Assembly: GCA_028456385.1 (NCBI GenBank)
Contig: JALNQF010000002.1
Coordinates: 496,001 to 560,000, forward strand
Length of the DNA stretch: 64,000 nt
Reading direction: 5' to 3'
Source: Ophiosphaerella korrae
Lineage: Eukaryota; Ascomycota; Dothideomycetes; Pleosporales; Phaeosphaeriaceae
How positions within the stretch are numbered: position 1 is the stretch's first letter; every line of letters starts with the position of its first letter. The position numbers and the translations under genes are program-made. The notes under the pieces were generated by a model. That model saw nothing but the letters and a program-made list of their open reading frames with translations. It made no database searches and was not told the origin of the DNA. Positions 1 through 12,553 of the stretch are shown piece after piece.

Positions 1-2116
1 ACTTGCCGAAAACCTCTCTCTGCGCGAACAAGTCCTCCAGTTGCAAAATACCCTGGAATCGCACTCCTCGCGCCCTTCGTTTGAAAATATCGATGCTTTC
101 AAGACGAAGTTGGAGGCTAAGATGCTGGAGTTGGGAGGATTGGTCTCAGAGCTCGGGCAGTTGAAAAAGGTAGATGAGCGACCACGATGCAGAAGCCAAT
201 TAGCGGCGACGCGACGAAGTCCGGATGAAAGACAATGGAGGAGCGGATTGGGGTTGCAAGAGGTGGAGAATCAGATGATGCCTACAATTACAGAAGGGAA
301 ACATTATCCAAGGCGAACAATTGGGTATGTCATACTTTTCACGGCCAAATTGGTCAATTGATGATTATGGATGTTTAATAGCTAACCGGACGCAGTGCGG
401 ATGAAATAAATCAGATACTAGAGGATCCTGCCGGCCAGTCACCCGACATTGGGCCTCCACCAGTCTCGCGCTTCGAGAGCGGTGAACTTGTGCCATTCAA
501 CCCAACCCAGGCAGCTGAGGAGCAGGTAGACGGACCTACCGAGGACGGCGAGCCTGCGCTATCGGTAAACCTAGAAACACGAAAGAAGAGGAGAGAAAGC
601 GGGCCTAAACTCAATATCCGTCGCATGTCTTTATTCGAATCACCACCCGAAGCTGTTGAAGCAGAGGTTGCAAAGCCAATCACAAAGGTTGGCGCAAAGC
701 GAAAGTTCAACGTGCAGGAGGATGAGGATAGCAATCAGTCTAAAGTTGAGCCTTTCAGATTTAGTCGCCGAAATGTCACTGCATCGGGGACTGAGGCATC
801 TCATGAGGACTCCCGGCTACCTTCTCCGGAGCGTCCTGTGCTTGGAAGTAGTATGTTATGAATCACCTACTACTATTGCGTTCAGACTAACGATTTTAGA
901 ACCCGTCAACACTGACCCCATCTTATCGCCTAAGAAGCAGCGCTCGTCCGCACAAGAAAAGCCTCAGAAACAACCTGTACTGTTGCCGAAGCCCCGCAGC
1001 CGCGCTCGCATCAACATCAATCGTACCATCACTCCTCCAGAGCTTCCGCTGGCTCCAATGCCCGACGAAATCTGCACTGCTGAAATTAATCTCGATGTAC
1101 TACCGCCAAAAACGCCTGCCCTAGAAAACGCCTTTTCTCCACCTACCACTGAGCCATCGACTTCCAGGCCAGAAAGTAAAGATACGCCACCACCTGGAGA
1201 TCTGAATGCGGCAGATCAAATAGGGGCAGGACGCCCAGGACGAAGGGCCCGCCCACAAGTTAGCTACAAAGAGCCAAGCCTGCATACAAAAATGCGACGC
1301 CCAGATGCTAAACTAGTTGATGCAATCGTTGAGCGAAGAACGAGTGTGGAGCCTCAAACTGCACCATCTACATCAAGCAAATCGGCTGTCAAAAGTGAAC
1401 CAAGTGATCAGCTGGGCTGGAAGCCAGTGTCGGCCATCTCTGGACGAACAATGGGAGAGGAGGCCGAGACTGGGAGTCCTCTCAGACAAAAGCTGGATAG
1501 GCGGGAAACGGGCCAGGATGGTAAAAACTCGCCTGTGTCAGATCTGATTGAAGTTAAGCCATCAACGGCGTCGAAAGCAATAACAGCCCTCATCAACGAA
1601 ACGAGTGTGGCGAAACGGAAAGCCTCTTCTTTAGTAAAGAACGCATCAAGGGAGGTAAAAGAAGAGGAAGATGAAAACAAAGACAATCTGGCAATCTTCG
1701 ACTTTACTGACTCATCCCCCGCCGAAACTGCAGTCAACCCACGTACACGTATCAACGATCTTGCAAAAGCTGCACGAAATGCGAGGCGCCATTCTTCTGT
1801 TCCTGCCTCACTACCTGAAGAGCGAAAATCAGGTCGATCCGAAAAGCCAGAAGGTGCTCTCCCATCCGTGCATAAGCGCACGGTAAGTGGAACTGTAAAA
1901 AGCTCTAGCACGACAAATTTGGGGAGGACAACAAGCAGCACGAGGCCAACCGGCGTGAGGGACAAGGACGCTGCACCCACGAATGTCCCAGCCAGTGGAA
2001 GTATCATCGATCTAAAGGCAAAAATCAGCGTAGCAGACGAGGAAAGAAAAGGGCGAGAGATCAGCGCATTAAGGGCAGAACGAGCGGCGAGTAGAAGGAA
2101 GAGCATGTTGCTGTAA
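1..2116 (+). CDS. SGO1: Shugoshin (centromeric cohesin protector), 5' end missing
   Basis: Shugoshin protects centromeric cohesin, usually by recruiting PP2A, and helps sense kinetochore tension. The reading frame is already open at base 2, so the start lies before the window. Exons: 2-324, 396-850, 900-2116; introns have GTATGT donors and a gctaac-type branch site. The first exon encodes a Leu/Glu-rich coiled coil (LAENLSLREQVLQLQ onward), matching the N-terminal shugoshin dimerisation region. The decisive feature is the basic C-terminal SGO motif near 1237-1320, with a core reading YKEPSLHTKMRRPDAKL, which in the family binds phosphorylated H2A. Between the two lies a long Ser/Pro/Glu-rich linker. 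The second donor could also be the GTAGTA at 848, which drops one residue without changing frame. The 3' end converges on the next gene with about 240 bp between them. Confidence 0.86.
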
Positions 2117-2355
2117 AGCAGCGTGCTATGACGAATCATGTATAGTGCAACACAGCACATTTGGATACCACATTTTCACTCCAATCCGTACTTCCATAGC
2201 GATGGCGTTCTCGCGATGATACCACTTGGCTCCCACTCACTTTACCATATCAGTGCACGCAATATACAAACTTGTTTCATTCCTACAGTACACATCTGGG
2301 TATCTCGTATCATGTCATGTCGCGCCGTGCCGTGCCACCCGCTTCCAATTAAATA

Positions 2356-3058
2356 TCACTGCGCCTTGGTCCCAAACTTCAGTTTCTCCAGTTCCCCCAT
2401 ATCCATGACGCGCAGCTCGCGCCGCGCCCAGAGGACAACGCTCATAACGAGCCCAGGCAAGTACCCGCCGCCCACGCCCACGCCCTCGGCCCACGCGCGC
2501 CGCTGCCACAGCTCGTACACACCCAGCACCACGCACACCGCCGCGTTCACACGCACAATATACGCGGCCGCCGCATCCGCGACATGGTCCGACAGCCACG
2601 GCACAGGTTTGCGCTCAGCCTGCGGCTCCTGCACGCCCAGCTTCGACCACATGTTTTGCGCCGCGGCGGACTTGAGGTCGGGCGCGTGGATGATGTTGAT
2701 TTTGACGGGCGGTAGCGGGAGGTAGTATAGCGTGTAGGCGCTCGCGGCGAGGCTGGATATAGCGAGGAGGGCGGGGAGGACGGTGCGGGTGGATGCGAGG
2801 AGCGGGATGTGGAGGAGGGCGGGGAGGATGGGGAAGATGGAGAAGAGGGCGGTGTATGTGCGTGTTGAGGACGTGTCTTTTTGCGAAAGGGTCGAGATTA
2901 AGGTAGTTTGGTCTGGGTTGGGTGGGGGGGGTTAGGTTGGTTGGTAGTAGGTGTGTATGTGGATGAGTACCTTGTTCGTCCATTCCTTGTTCGACGGCGT
3001 CTTCAACGTCGGATTCGGACGGGTATTGGAAGGTGCGGCGGACGCGTGCTGCAGACAT
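2356..3058 (-). CDS. Small conserved fungal multi-pass membrane protein, unknown function
   Basis: Two exons (3058-2971 and 2912-2356) joined across a 58 bp intron with a GTACTC donor and CAG acceptor give 214 residues. The N-terminus is short, charged and acidic (MSAARVRRTFQYPSESDVED). It is followed by two adjacent hydrophobic stretches around residues 50-95, a hydrophilic loop, and a further hydrophobic segment around residues 150-170. The tail is basic and acidic (RRELRVMDMGELEKLKFG). I do not recognise a characterised family. The splice is supported because it joins an acidic DEQ to DQTTLISTLSQKD in one frame and removes a run of stop-laden C-rich sequence. It is convergent with the shugoshin gene. 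Role and membrane (ER, vacuole or other) cannot be told from sequence. Confidence 0.65.
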
Positions 3059-6000
3059 GGTGAGGTTAAGGTGTGGTGTTGCTTGGGAAAAAGTCTGTGG
3101 ATTTATGGGTAACTTTTGGCTTTCTGTGGAGGCAGCAACCTTTTCTTTGGAGTGGGAGAAGCCACATGAGATGACGTTGCCGGGCTAGCGCCGGTGATGC
3201 AACCAGGCACAGTCACCTGTACGACTTGTTCGACCATACGAAGAGCAGACTACGAACTTCTCATGAGTTGTCATTCTTGCTACATTCCGGGCTCTTCCTC
3301 CGACTAATCATCTGTGCTCCTACACTCTTGTCAATTCTCATCACAGATCCCGCTTCATGCGACTCGCTATCCATTATACAGACTGTTGGCTTACCCTATA
3401 ATAGGTTAGATTTAATACCTAATAACACTAACCTAGGCCTGTTTACCGTTGTCAGCCCTTCCGGAGCCCTTAGTATATAGTATCTTTGTGACTCCTCCAT
3501 TCGCTCTATTGCTGTGGAACTAACATATTGCCAGTACCACACTAATACCTTGCGATGTGCATCTAGAGTAACTCACCCTAAGATCGTAGTTTCCTTCCCC
3601 AAATTTCGACCTACACTTTTACTCTAGCAAGTGGTGAATCAAATGGTGAGATTCAAGCTTTTGGTGCTGTGGGGTATCTAGAGACGTGGTTCCTGAGGTT
3701 GTCCTTCTTGAAATGATGCTTTCCGAAGACATAATGCCGATTTGATGAGTAGTCTTTGAGAGAAAGTAGAGTTTCTATTGCTCTATATATATATAAACCT
3801 GCTGGTTCTCGTGTGACGCCCATAAGAAATAAGATACTGCTATATATGCGAACTAAATTGTTGACAACAGGTTATGTGGACGAGAATGCTGGGACGAAAT
3901 AGACAGTTGCCTCGAGTCTAATAGAAAATAAGTGACACACGATCTCGTTTAGTGGATGAGTACATTCAAACTCGCAATTCAGAATAATGGTCGACAATCA
4001 CTGCATAATCTGTAGGACTAAACTGCATTGTACTACTATGCTTGACCTCATTTCTACTATAGGGTTTCCACATCAGACAACTTCACGTGAAAACCCGTCT
4101 CAGCCTTCCATTGTGGCTTCGTTACAGACTATACCTATCTCAAATCGCTTTAAACGGGTGTTGTTCTTCAAACGGAACTTAGTTAGAGATGAATACTGTC
4201 TGCGCTTTCTCAATGACGAGACTATTTTTCAGGCGGATCTTTCGAGCGCTAGGATCGAATTACAACTATAACAGCAAAGGGAAATGAATGAAGTCACGAG
4301 GGAGGAAAGCTCGCGTTCAGAAAGTATGAAACTTGTCGGATTTGACGTATATTGTGGTAATAGTAGGTACTGATAACTTCGAAATCAACACCAGTAATAA
4401 ATATTAGTCCTCCAGTATCCAAACAGCGACTAAAAATGGTATTGCGGCAGGAACACACCGGCACAGGAATAACCAGGAGATAAGTTACTAGTCTATTAAA
4501 TACTAAAAAGTGAAGCTCGATATATACTCAAAGGAGTACTAGAATATTGTGTATCCTACTTTATTACGGGGCTTAGATTATTGAAACCGGAGCTTTGATT
4601 ATATTAACCAACATAAAAGCCTAAATAATAATTGTTTGCAGTACCCTCCGGTATAGGCGCACTTGAATTCCACCCACTCACCGAAGTGCGGATGACGCAC
4701 AACAACACCGGACGCAAAGCCTTCCAAGCTGGATAGATTTTCGGGAAACCGCAGGAATCATTACATCCGAATAGTGTAATCGTCGTCTACATCGTGACCC
4801 CGCCGTCAAGCCGCGCATAAGCCTCCATGGTTAGCAAATCAAGACTTTCACAATTGTGAATGCTGAACAGTTGGACGGTTCACATATAGAGCTATCGATT
4901 GTGGCGCAAATAGCATTTGGACACGCGTCTGCTACGCTGCAAGGACACATAGCACAAATGTATGGAAGTTCTGATAATGTTGAGGGATGGAAGGCTCAAG
5001 TAGAGAAACAGTGCGAGGATACTTGCAACATGCCAATCATGGCATTCCTGTATCATATAAAATATGTATTAGCGCTTGCAAACTGTTTGTATTTATATCT
5101 ATAGAGAATCATAGTTCTTGCAAAAGTGTGGCACGAATGCTGCTCAGCACAAGGAACAACTGAGAGCATCTTGCCGAGCATAGAGGGAACGACAGACGCT
5201 GTATTGAGATGTTGCACATACGTATGCCATAGCGGTGAGTTATATCATTGAAACACTTATATCGGAGTAAGGGTGGATGTTCACAAATCCCTCAGTGTTA
5301 AACTCATGTCGAGCTACGGAATCAAGAATATGCACTACGCAACTACACCTAAGTGCGAATATTCGAACAACTAGAGAACCTCAAGATGAACACTACGTGG
5401 ACACTTTCCTCGCTAGTCATGTGCTGTAACCTAACATACACACCACCTGAGACAAGACGTCGTGCCGACAAGCAACGCAGGTTGTTCGCCTATGTTGCTG
5501 ATCGGATCAGCGATCGCCTGTAGGATCATGGATTAGTGACCATCGTCCGATCGTTACCGTAACAAGCAATAGTATATCTTGACTTCACCTACTTACACTA
5601 GTATGCTCTGGAGTGCTTGTGTCACCACACTCTGAGCACGTCTTGCGTAGGTGAGGTGTGCTTACAGCATATCTGTTCAGCAAATCGCAGCATCAACATA
5701 GAGCATTCGGGAAGGGCATAAGCCGTGGCTTTCTGGACAACATAAGAGGCACATCTTTGTTTTTTCGTGCGATGATGTAAATTCTCTCACTCAAATGGTG
5801 CAGAAGGTTTTGGGGCCGAGTACGTTTAGCATTCGACAGACCGAGCAGATGGTCGCCGACGACGGTATCGCCGGCTCCGGCTCCACAGCTGTTCTTTGAC
5901 TAGACTATTTAAGTGTCGCCCCGCGTCCACGCCTACCTCGCTTCGAGCAAGTCGGGCGATGGTGTTGACGTTTTCTAGTCGCACTTGGGGGCTTCCATCC

Positions 6001-7531
6001 GGCAAGGAAGACGCGCGGACAGCAGATTTTCAGCACTACTCGATGATTTGGGCCCAGAATCGGATAAAGAAATTTCTGCAGCTGTACCAAAAGCCCATCA
6101 CCCCACCACGCGCACCGATAGGCCCAAGATGATGGTTGATGGATAGGTATCGATAAGTGGATAAGGCAAGGCGTAAAATTCCAGCCTAGCTGCCGTGTGG
6201 AACTCACTGCCTGCTTGCCGCCCAGTAGGAGGACGACAAGGTTGCGGATGGCCCACAATTCATTTCGAGTGCATGCTGACGGCGTGGAGTATGCCATCAT
6301 CGCAAGACGCTCAGAAAGTCCAGAAGCAGTGGATTTGCGGCGTGCAGGCAAGCGAGTGGATGACAACTCATGTTGCGACAGCGGGCAAAGCGACTGCAGT
6401 CAGATGTCACCTTGACGCTCAGCAAGCGGCTCCACGTCGCATGGCGGCACACAACAGGTATGAACAGTCGCTGGCAGGAATCGAGCGCAGTGAGCCAATG
6501 AAAAAATACACAGGCCCAGGGACTCTGAGTGGATAATCACAGATGAGCGTTTGGCAGCGGTGTGAAAGCCGCATGTGTCAACCAGCAAAGCGACTCGGCA
6601 CAAACCACGTCGAGTGGCTTGTCAAAAGCAGATTGTTGAGCGCCGCTGGCCAGGACAAGAATGGACAAAAGTCACAATGAAGGCGCGGACGGGCATGTTT
6701 CCAGCTGTTTCGTTTGCCGTTGCTCAGCTTCAGCCACACCCCTGGCGGGGCCCGGACGCGAAAGTGAGCGTACCTGAAGATCACTGCATGGCTGGGTACC
6801 CATTGGCTGGGTGTTATGCGGCCTGGCTTCCCCTTGCGGATAGATGAAACGAGGTAAGCCGGGGGCGTTTGCGCATTTGCCCAAAATTAGGTGCGCCGGA
6901 GCGCGCATTGTTGGCGCAAAGAAAAGAAAAGAAGAGCAGCAGCGCAGCAACAAGGCAGTGCAAAGGAACAATAGACGACGGGTGGATAATGGACAGCAGG
7001 CGACATTGACCGGCCGGGCGGGGGTGCCGGGGAGGACGGGCTGGTTGTTGAATGAACCAAGGTCCACGGCTTCCACATCAGCATGCCGGGCCGTGCTGTC
7101 TGCCACGTTCGCCGGACATGGCTAGCGTTGCTGACAGGGGCCGCAGCTCTAGCCGATCCACATGGTGCGCCTCTGCTCTCCTCCCCTCTCTCCTTCTCCC
7201 CACACCCACCATCGTCTTTCACTTTCACTTAAAACCCATCTGCATCCCCAGCCTGTCCACTCTTTTACAGGCTTGACGTCTTGCATCTTGTTCACTTTCT
7301 TTCACCGCCCTCCACAGAGATCCAGCATTCCTCACTGTCGTTCCTGACACCCACTGTCCCTACGCGACTCCGGCAACATCAACATTGATTCAGCTGCTAG
7401 CCAGTTCATTCTTTATCCACGGAATCAACACCAACCAACTAGCTACCCTTAGCACTACTCACCGCACATCAGTAGCAACATCGCGCTTTCCAGCACACCA
7501 AACTTACCAAACAACCCAAAATACCATCAAC
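3059..7531. other. Gene-poor 4.5 kb stretch, AT-rich in its first half
   Basis: No gene is supported here. About 3340-5110 is AT-rich with TA-rich patches (for example 3781-3796). It holds two open frames without recognisable motifs (3987-4271 and 4856-5104, plus strand), which could be remnants of mutated repeats. From about 5900 the base composition returns to that of unique DNA, but overlapping ORFs on both strands show no domain. The last 350 bp are C/T-rich and probably form the promoter and leader of the secreted-protein gene at 7532. Confidence 0.6.
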
Positions 7532-8356
7532 ATGAAGACTTCCACTATCCTTGCTTCCCTCCTCTTCGGCTCCTTTGCCGCCGCGGCGCCCATCGACAAG
7601 CGCGCGCTCGTTTACAAGACCGAGGTCATCACCGAGACCATCGTTGTCTACACCACCGTCTTCGACGACGCTGTCGCCCAGGCTACCACTACCCCTGCTG
7701 GCTACTTCTACGAGCAGCCCAAGGCTCCATCCAGCGCCGCTGCCCAGCCCACTTCTCAGGCACCCGTCAACACTCCTGCCGAGGAGAAGAAGCCCGCTCC
7801 TACTCCTACTCCTGCTCCTCAGACACCAACTCCTGCTCCTGTTCCCGCCCCATCGGCTGCTCCTTCGTCTGCCCCAGTTGTCGAACAGCCCAAGCCGGTC
7901 GAGACCCCCAAGCCCGTTGAGAAACCTCAGCCAGTCAGCTCAGCTGCTCCCGTTGCCGCGCCTGCTGTCTCCAGCGCTGCCCCCGCCGCACCTGTTTACG
8001 GTTCACCCAGCGGCCAGACCTACCAGGGTGACGGTACCATTTACAACGGCCTCGACGGTGTCGTCAAGGGTGCTTGCGGCACAGCTCTCAAGGACTCTGA
8101 CATGATTGTCGCTCTTGCCAAGCCTACCTGGGGCGAGTCTACCCATGACGTCATGACTGGTGAATCCAACAACCCATGGTGCGGACAGAAGATCGAGATG
8201 AAGTACAAGGGCCGCACCGCCATGGCCACCATCGTCGATCTCTGCCCTGGTTGCAAGGGCGCCGACGTCGATTTATCCGCTGCTGCCTGGAGAGCGCTCA
8301 CTGGAGGTGATGTGATTGAGCGCATCTACGGCGTTGAGTGGAACAAGGTCTCCTAA
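7532..8356 (+). CDS. Secreted double-psi beta-barrel (RlpA/expansin-like) protein with Pro/Ala-rich linker
   Basis: A single-exon gene of 274 residues. The first ATG with a clean signal peptide is at 7532 (MKTSTILASLLFGSFAAAA); the upstream in-frame extension looks like leader. A dibasic KR follows in PIDKRALV, a likely Kex2 processing site. Residues of about 60-170 are a low-complexity linker rich in Pro, Ala, Thr and Ser (repeats of PTPTPAP type), likely O-glycosylated. The last ~100 residues are a double-psi beta-barrel domain of the RlpA/expansin/barwin type: QGDGTIYNGLDGVVKGACG, then NNPWCG, then VDLCPGCKGADVDLS, where the final Asp and paired Cys are family hallmarks. Such proteins are secreted to the wall or medium; the barrel binds carbohydrate in expansins, and some fungal members are allergens or effectors. 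The actual ligand is not known from sequence. Confidence 0.88.
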   Translation: MKTSTILASLLFGSFAAAAPIDKRALVYKTEVITETIVVYTTVFDDAVAQATTTPAGYFYEQPKAPSSAAAQPTSQAPVNTPAEEKKPAPTPTPAPQTPTPAPVPAPSAAPSSAPVVEQPKPVETPKPVEKPQPVSSAAPVAAPAVSSAAPAAPVYGSPSGQTYQGDGTIYNGLDGVVKGACGTALKDSDMIVALAKPTWGESTHDVMTGESNNPWCGQKIEMKYKGRTAMATIVDLCPGCKGADVDLSAAAWRALTGGDVIERIYGVEWNKVS

Positions 8357-9390
8357 ACGCTTTCTTCCCTTGTCTCTCACATCCTTCGTAGAAGACTTGA
8401 TTCTTTTATCAATCTTTTACGTCGCCTCGCCATGATCACTATACCCTCAAAGATTTCACATAACAGCTAGCGCAGGCAGGTCAGCGCTTTGCATGACACA
8501 TCACGACTAGGTTTTGGACGGCGGATTAGGTCCGGGTTAGCGGAAAATCCATATTGTTTTTGAGTTTCCTGTTTTGGTTCGTTTTTGGATACGTTTTTGT
8601 CGCCTACAAGGCATGGTCTCATGGTGTATATGAGGGGTGCCTTCCAGCGCAGTGACGATTCAACTTTACACTTCTTGTCGCTCTTTTACCATTCCCGGCG
8701 TACACCGGCGTTTGGATTACCTAGATTCACACTTCTTGTATAACTATAGGGCTGGTGTATGGGAACATCACAAATACCCAAGTCCACGGAATTCATCGGA
8801 GGATATATACCAATCAATAAAAATGCGCTGCGCATCATCATTCTACAATTCCGTGTCTTTCACCGTGACATGTCTATCTGCATTTTTCCTGATCTATTCT
8901 TCCATCGCGCATGACCGTCAGTCAGAAAAATACGTGTTGCGCCGATCCCATTTTGATCTTGCTGCGAGCACCCGCGTAGTGCTGAGAACAAGCCAGGTAC
9001 CATCTTCAGCGTGGCAGTGCACCTGCCTTGACCACAGCCAAGCGAATGCCACCAAGACACGTCAATGCAACGCCCACCGGCCCCCCCTCCCCAAAAAAAC
9101 AATTGTGCAAGGCCAGCGCCAAAATGTTCATCTGTGAATTGAACAACATAAAACCGCAAAACTAGCTTTATTGCTTTGTATGCGAAAATTTACACAAACC
9201 AAACATGAATACTAAGGTCAAGGCCCTGATTGGAGTGCCGCGTTTCAGGCAGGGTTAGCGGGCGGACAAAAGATTTGCGTGTTTCAGGCGAGGATGACGA
9301 TGACGAGTGCCATTGGAGAGCCTGAAGGGGGGAATGACGAGAGATTAGGAGTGGGGAGGTAGTTGGTAGCGTTTCTAGGCATGACGAGTG

Positions 9391-9421
9391 CGGGCTGGGC
9401 TGGGCTGGGCTGGGCCGGGCT
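9391..9421. repeat. Pentanucleotide run (GGGCT)n
   Basis: The sequence reads gggctgggctgggctgggc and ends with one interrupted unit (gggccgggct). It is a short microsatellite with G-tracts spaced five bases apart. A 12-base G homopolymer lies about 90 bp downstream (9506-9517). Confidence 0.85.
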
Positions 9422-9834
9422 GTGAAGTCTGATGCTTTGAAAGGGATAGGCATTATCAAGGGATTAGTAGGAGTGAGAAAGTTTTGGCCTGGGAATCAGG
9501 CTTGGGGGGGGGGGGGCGTGGAGAAAGGGCGTGACGCATTGTTGTGGGCGGTTTGTGATGACGCCTTTGGTGAAGGAGGAATGACATGAGTAAGAGAAAG
9601 CACGGCATCAGCTCTAACCCCGTCGCGCGAGCCCCCCCAGCAGCGATGACCCATATTACGCCAATCCCAACATTCGCAAATAGCATACCTGCTTGCACTT
9701 CGTATCCATGTTCAATAGGTGCTCGCCACGTGATTCCATCTGCAAAACCTTGTCTCCCCCCCTGCCCCCTCAAAATACACGTGGTGCCCCAAGTAACCTA
9801 CCTAACTTTTTTTTCTGCAAACAGCATTGCACTG

Positions 9835-9895
9835 ACTATGCTATGCTATGCTATACCATGCTATGTTCAGCTCAGCTCAGCTCAGCTCAGCTCAC
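9835..9895. repeat. Two adjacent pentanucleotide runs, (CTATG)n then (CTCAG)n
   Basis: Bases 9835-9865 are mainly ctatg units with one variant (ctataccatg). Bases 9868-9893 are an uninterrupted series of ctcag/agctc units. Both have a five-base period, as does the GGGCT run about 450 bp upstream. They lie between genes and are probably replication-slippage microsatellites. Confidence 0.85.
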
Positions 9896-10741
9896 CCTTT
9901 AACCGCCGGACCTTTACTACATCCCACACCAAACCCACCCACCTACCCTAACAAGTAAGTAGCACACAGTCTAGCCCTCAACCTTACCCACCTGCAAAAT
10001 CTTCCCTCCCGGCGGGTGAAATTTCTTTTTGTCCATGGGCGGTTTGCGACGGATGGGGTTTTGCATGTTGGGAAGGGGCGAAGAGGGAGTCACGTGGTTT
10101 GCTGGGGGGACGGGTGAGATAGCCGAGTTTGTTGACATGTGATTTTTGGTTGCTGGTGGGAAGTGGGAAGTCCGAGGTGTGGTGTTTGGAAACTTGTGGG
10201 GCCGGGGTGCTGACGCATGTGTATGACTTCGTGGGTGAGGTCGGGTCAGTGGGCGGGGGGAGGGGAAGGCGTGAGGTTCCGGAATGTGGTTGGTGGTGGT
10301 AGTGCGATGTGAGTGGTGGGCTAGCAATGCGCTGGTGTGTGATACGCTGGAGAAAGGGAAGGTGTTGAGAGTGAGCAGATGGGTCAATTGCGCAGACCAA
10401 AATTGGGATGTAGATGATGAGTGCATATTTGATTGTAATGATATCGTATAGGTGACATTGATCCTGAACTCAATCGCTGTTGAAGGTTCTTGGTCCTGTC
10501 TCTCGCCCTAACCGTGTGCAAATGAATGCTTCCTCCCAAACGTCTGTCTGAAGGGTATACAACAATAAGAGTTCCTGTTCTCGTCGCTGCTGAACCAGCC
10601 TGTTCCAATTCATGAAGCCATGCTCCTGAGCTGCTCGTGCCTCGTAATCTGCATCACGGCGCGTCTGCTTATGTACAATAGTGGTGCGCCGAATCTATCT
10701 CGGCAGTCTTGATCGTCCCCGTTCGCATGTCTTCTCGTCAT

Positions 10742-11176
10742 TTATGCGTGCAGACTGGCACCGCCAGATTCGATGGCCTCGATTTCTGCTGGAGAAAAGG
10801 TCAAGCGCTGGAAGCGAGCGGGGAGTTCGGAACGGTCGAAGTACTCGCCCTTGGCGGCTTCAACGCGGCCCAGCGAAGTACCCGGAGTGCCGCCAATGTG
10901 GCCGCCGACGATGGAGGGGTAGCTGCGAAGGCCTGGGTTGAGAGGGCCGTGCTGCTGTGCCTTTTGTCGGTAGGATGCGAACGACTCTGGGAGCGAGTGC
11001 GTGGGCGAGGCGGGATGAGCTTGGGGCGTGTGGTCAACCTCTGCAGCACACGCATTAGTCACAGGTCATGTTGAAGCGCAGGCTAGAGGCAATTGCATAC
11101 GGGAGGGGATGGTACGCTTGCCCAGGAAACGGATCAAGGGCTGGCGGCCCTGCTGGAGGATCTTGGTAGCGTTCAT
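10742..11176 (-). CDS. KGD4: Mitochondrial 2-oxoglutarate dehydrogenase subunit Kgd4 (YMR31 family)
   Basis: Kgd4 links the E3 subunit to the E1-E2 core of the 2-oxoglutarate dehydrogenase complex in the mitochondrial matrix; it was first annotated as a mitoribosomal protein (YMR31/MRPS36). Exons 11176-11101 and 11040-10742 (60 bp intron, GTATGC donor, ctaat branch, CAG acceptor) give 124 residues. The start encodes a basic presequence-like MNATKILQQGRQPLIRFLGK. The mature part carries the family pattern HTPQAHPASPTHSLPESFAS, then GPLNPGLR, then YFDRSELPARFQRLTFSPAE and a terminal EAIESGGASLHA. The gene is divergent from MED18, with about 500 bp between start codons. Confidence 0.9.
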
Positions 11177-11674
11177 TGTGGTGTCGAGAATGATGTTCTG
11201 GTGTCGAGGAGCTGAAATGGAGAACGAGGCGGCGGCGAGACGAGGAAAGCAGAAAGCATAAATATAATTCGCATCCGCGGAAAGCTTCGCCGCTAGCTAC
11301 CGCCGCCCACGCGGTGCGCTCCGAGACTCGGGAGTCGCAGTCGCACCACACAAGCATCATGCTATGCTCGCCTGAGCGCGCGGGGCAGCGGATTGCTAAC
11401 AAGCCTAGCCATGGTCGAACTCAGTCTTGCCTGACATGACTGTTTCTGGATTACTTTGCTCGACTCTGCAATGACGACCCTGCACGCCGGCCAATCACCG
11501 TCGCCAGCGCCCGCCCGCTCGCGGTTCTTATCTTCCCCACGGAGAAGCGCCCGCCTTGCTGACCCGCCGTTATTGCATAACCGTCTGCTTTGGACGTTTT
11601 GTGCTGTCCGACTGCGGCTCGTATACCCAGCCCTCACGTTGCACGCAGCAGCCTGCTATCTGCTCTCCACCTCC
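11177..11674. promoter_or_regulatory. Shared divergent promoter region of KGD4 and MED18
   Basis: A 498 bp gap separates two start codons facing away from each other. No TATA-like box or known operator could be assigned with confidence. An upstream in-frame open stretch precedes the MED18 ATG (from 11456) but lacks family similarity and is treated as leader. Confidence 0.5.
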
Positions 11675-12553
11675 ATGCACGAGCTGCTCCTGTATGGCCA
11701 GGTCATCTTTGACCGCCATGATCAGGTTCTAAAGATCCTAGCCGGCGTTGCTGCCATGCAGCCTCGTCGCATTCTTCAGCGCGTTGCCATCTACAAGCCC
11801 GAGCGTGAGCCTGAAGAGCCGGGCAGCAACCTCCGCCGCGGGGGCACTCAGAATGTCGCCGTCAAACAGGCCAAACCAACCGCCGCCGCCGCCGCCGCCC
11901 TCTACTACACCAAGCTTGTGCAGCAGCTTGATGAGCATGATTTTGGAACCGAAGACAGCGCAAAGCAACCGACTGACAAGACGCTCTATGTCGACACCAA
12001 GGACGGCGAGGAGCCAAAATGGACCATGCGCTTCGAGGACATGCCTGACACAGGCGACAGAGGCGTCTCAATCCGCTTCACCAACGACACCGACATTCTC
12101 TCTGGGGATCCTCATGAAACAATGCTTGCTGTTGGGCCCAATCGGTGCGTCGTCTCTCCTCCTCTGTTGTTGTGGCTCTGACTCCATCATAGCTTTGTCG
12201 CCGAATACTACATCGAAGGGCATCGCTTTGTCCACGGTAACGTCGTCATCTTCCTTCACCGCGTTCTCCATGAGCCTGAGCTTCGCAATCAACTCGAGGG
12301 ACCCAAAATACACATTTCGCCCTTTGCTTCACTCACTCTATTGGACCCGAGCGGCGGATATATGCTTGAGGCCAAAGTGCGCGTGCAAGACGTCAAGGAG
12401 ACAGCCGCGCTGGAATTGGGAGTCAATGAACTGAAGGAGTTCCAGAAGCAAATGAAGGGCTGCGTGGAGTTGGTCTTGCCAGATCGCTTGGCACTGGATC
12501 CCCGTGTCAAGTACAAGCCGCCCCATGCAGCAGCTTCCAATCCTCCTCACTGA
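11675..12553 (+). CDS. MED18: Mediator of RNA polymerase II transcription subunit 18
   Basis: Med18 (Srb5) is a head-module subunit of Mediator and forms a heterodimer with Med20. The ATG at 11675 begins MHELLLYGQV, the canonical start of fungal Med18. It continues with HDQVLKILAGVAAMQPRRI and then YKPEREPEEPGSNLRRGGTQ, the conserved N-terminal signature. Exons 11675-12144 and 12193-12553 are joined across a 48 bp intron (GTGCGT donor, TAG acceptor), so ...VGPN reads on to RFVAEYYIEGHRFVHGNVVI. The reading frame then ends after PPHAAASNPPH, giving 276 residues. A third exon is possible: donor GTACAA at 12511 and acceptor TAG at 12585 would replace this end by a 40-residue acidic tail stopping at 12706 (302 residues). 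Confidence 0.88.

Larger units (their letters stand above)
8357..10741. other. Intergenic region with several simple-sequence runs
   Basis: No gene is supported. The stretch includes a C/T-biased area and several simple repeats listed separately (9391-9421, 9506-9517, 9835-9895). The overlapping open frames on the minus strand at 9971-10426 are low-complexity Pro/His/Ser translations of biased sequence, not proteins I can support. The distal part probably holds the 3' flank of KGD4. Confidence 0.5.

Noticed and set aside
3987..5104. Two short plus-strand frames in AT-rich sequence
   Set aside because: No motif, no splice signals and strong AT bias; probably chance frames in degenerate DNA.
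9971..10426. Overlapping minus-strand frames at 10 kb
   Set aside because: Pro/His/Ser-rich translations of a C-biased segment; no splice pattern or domain.
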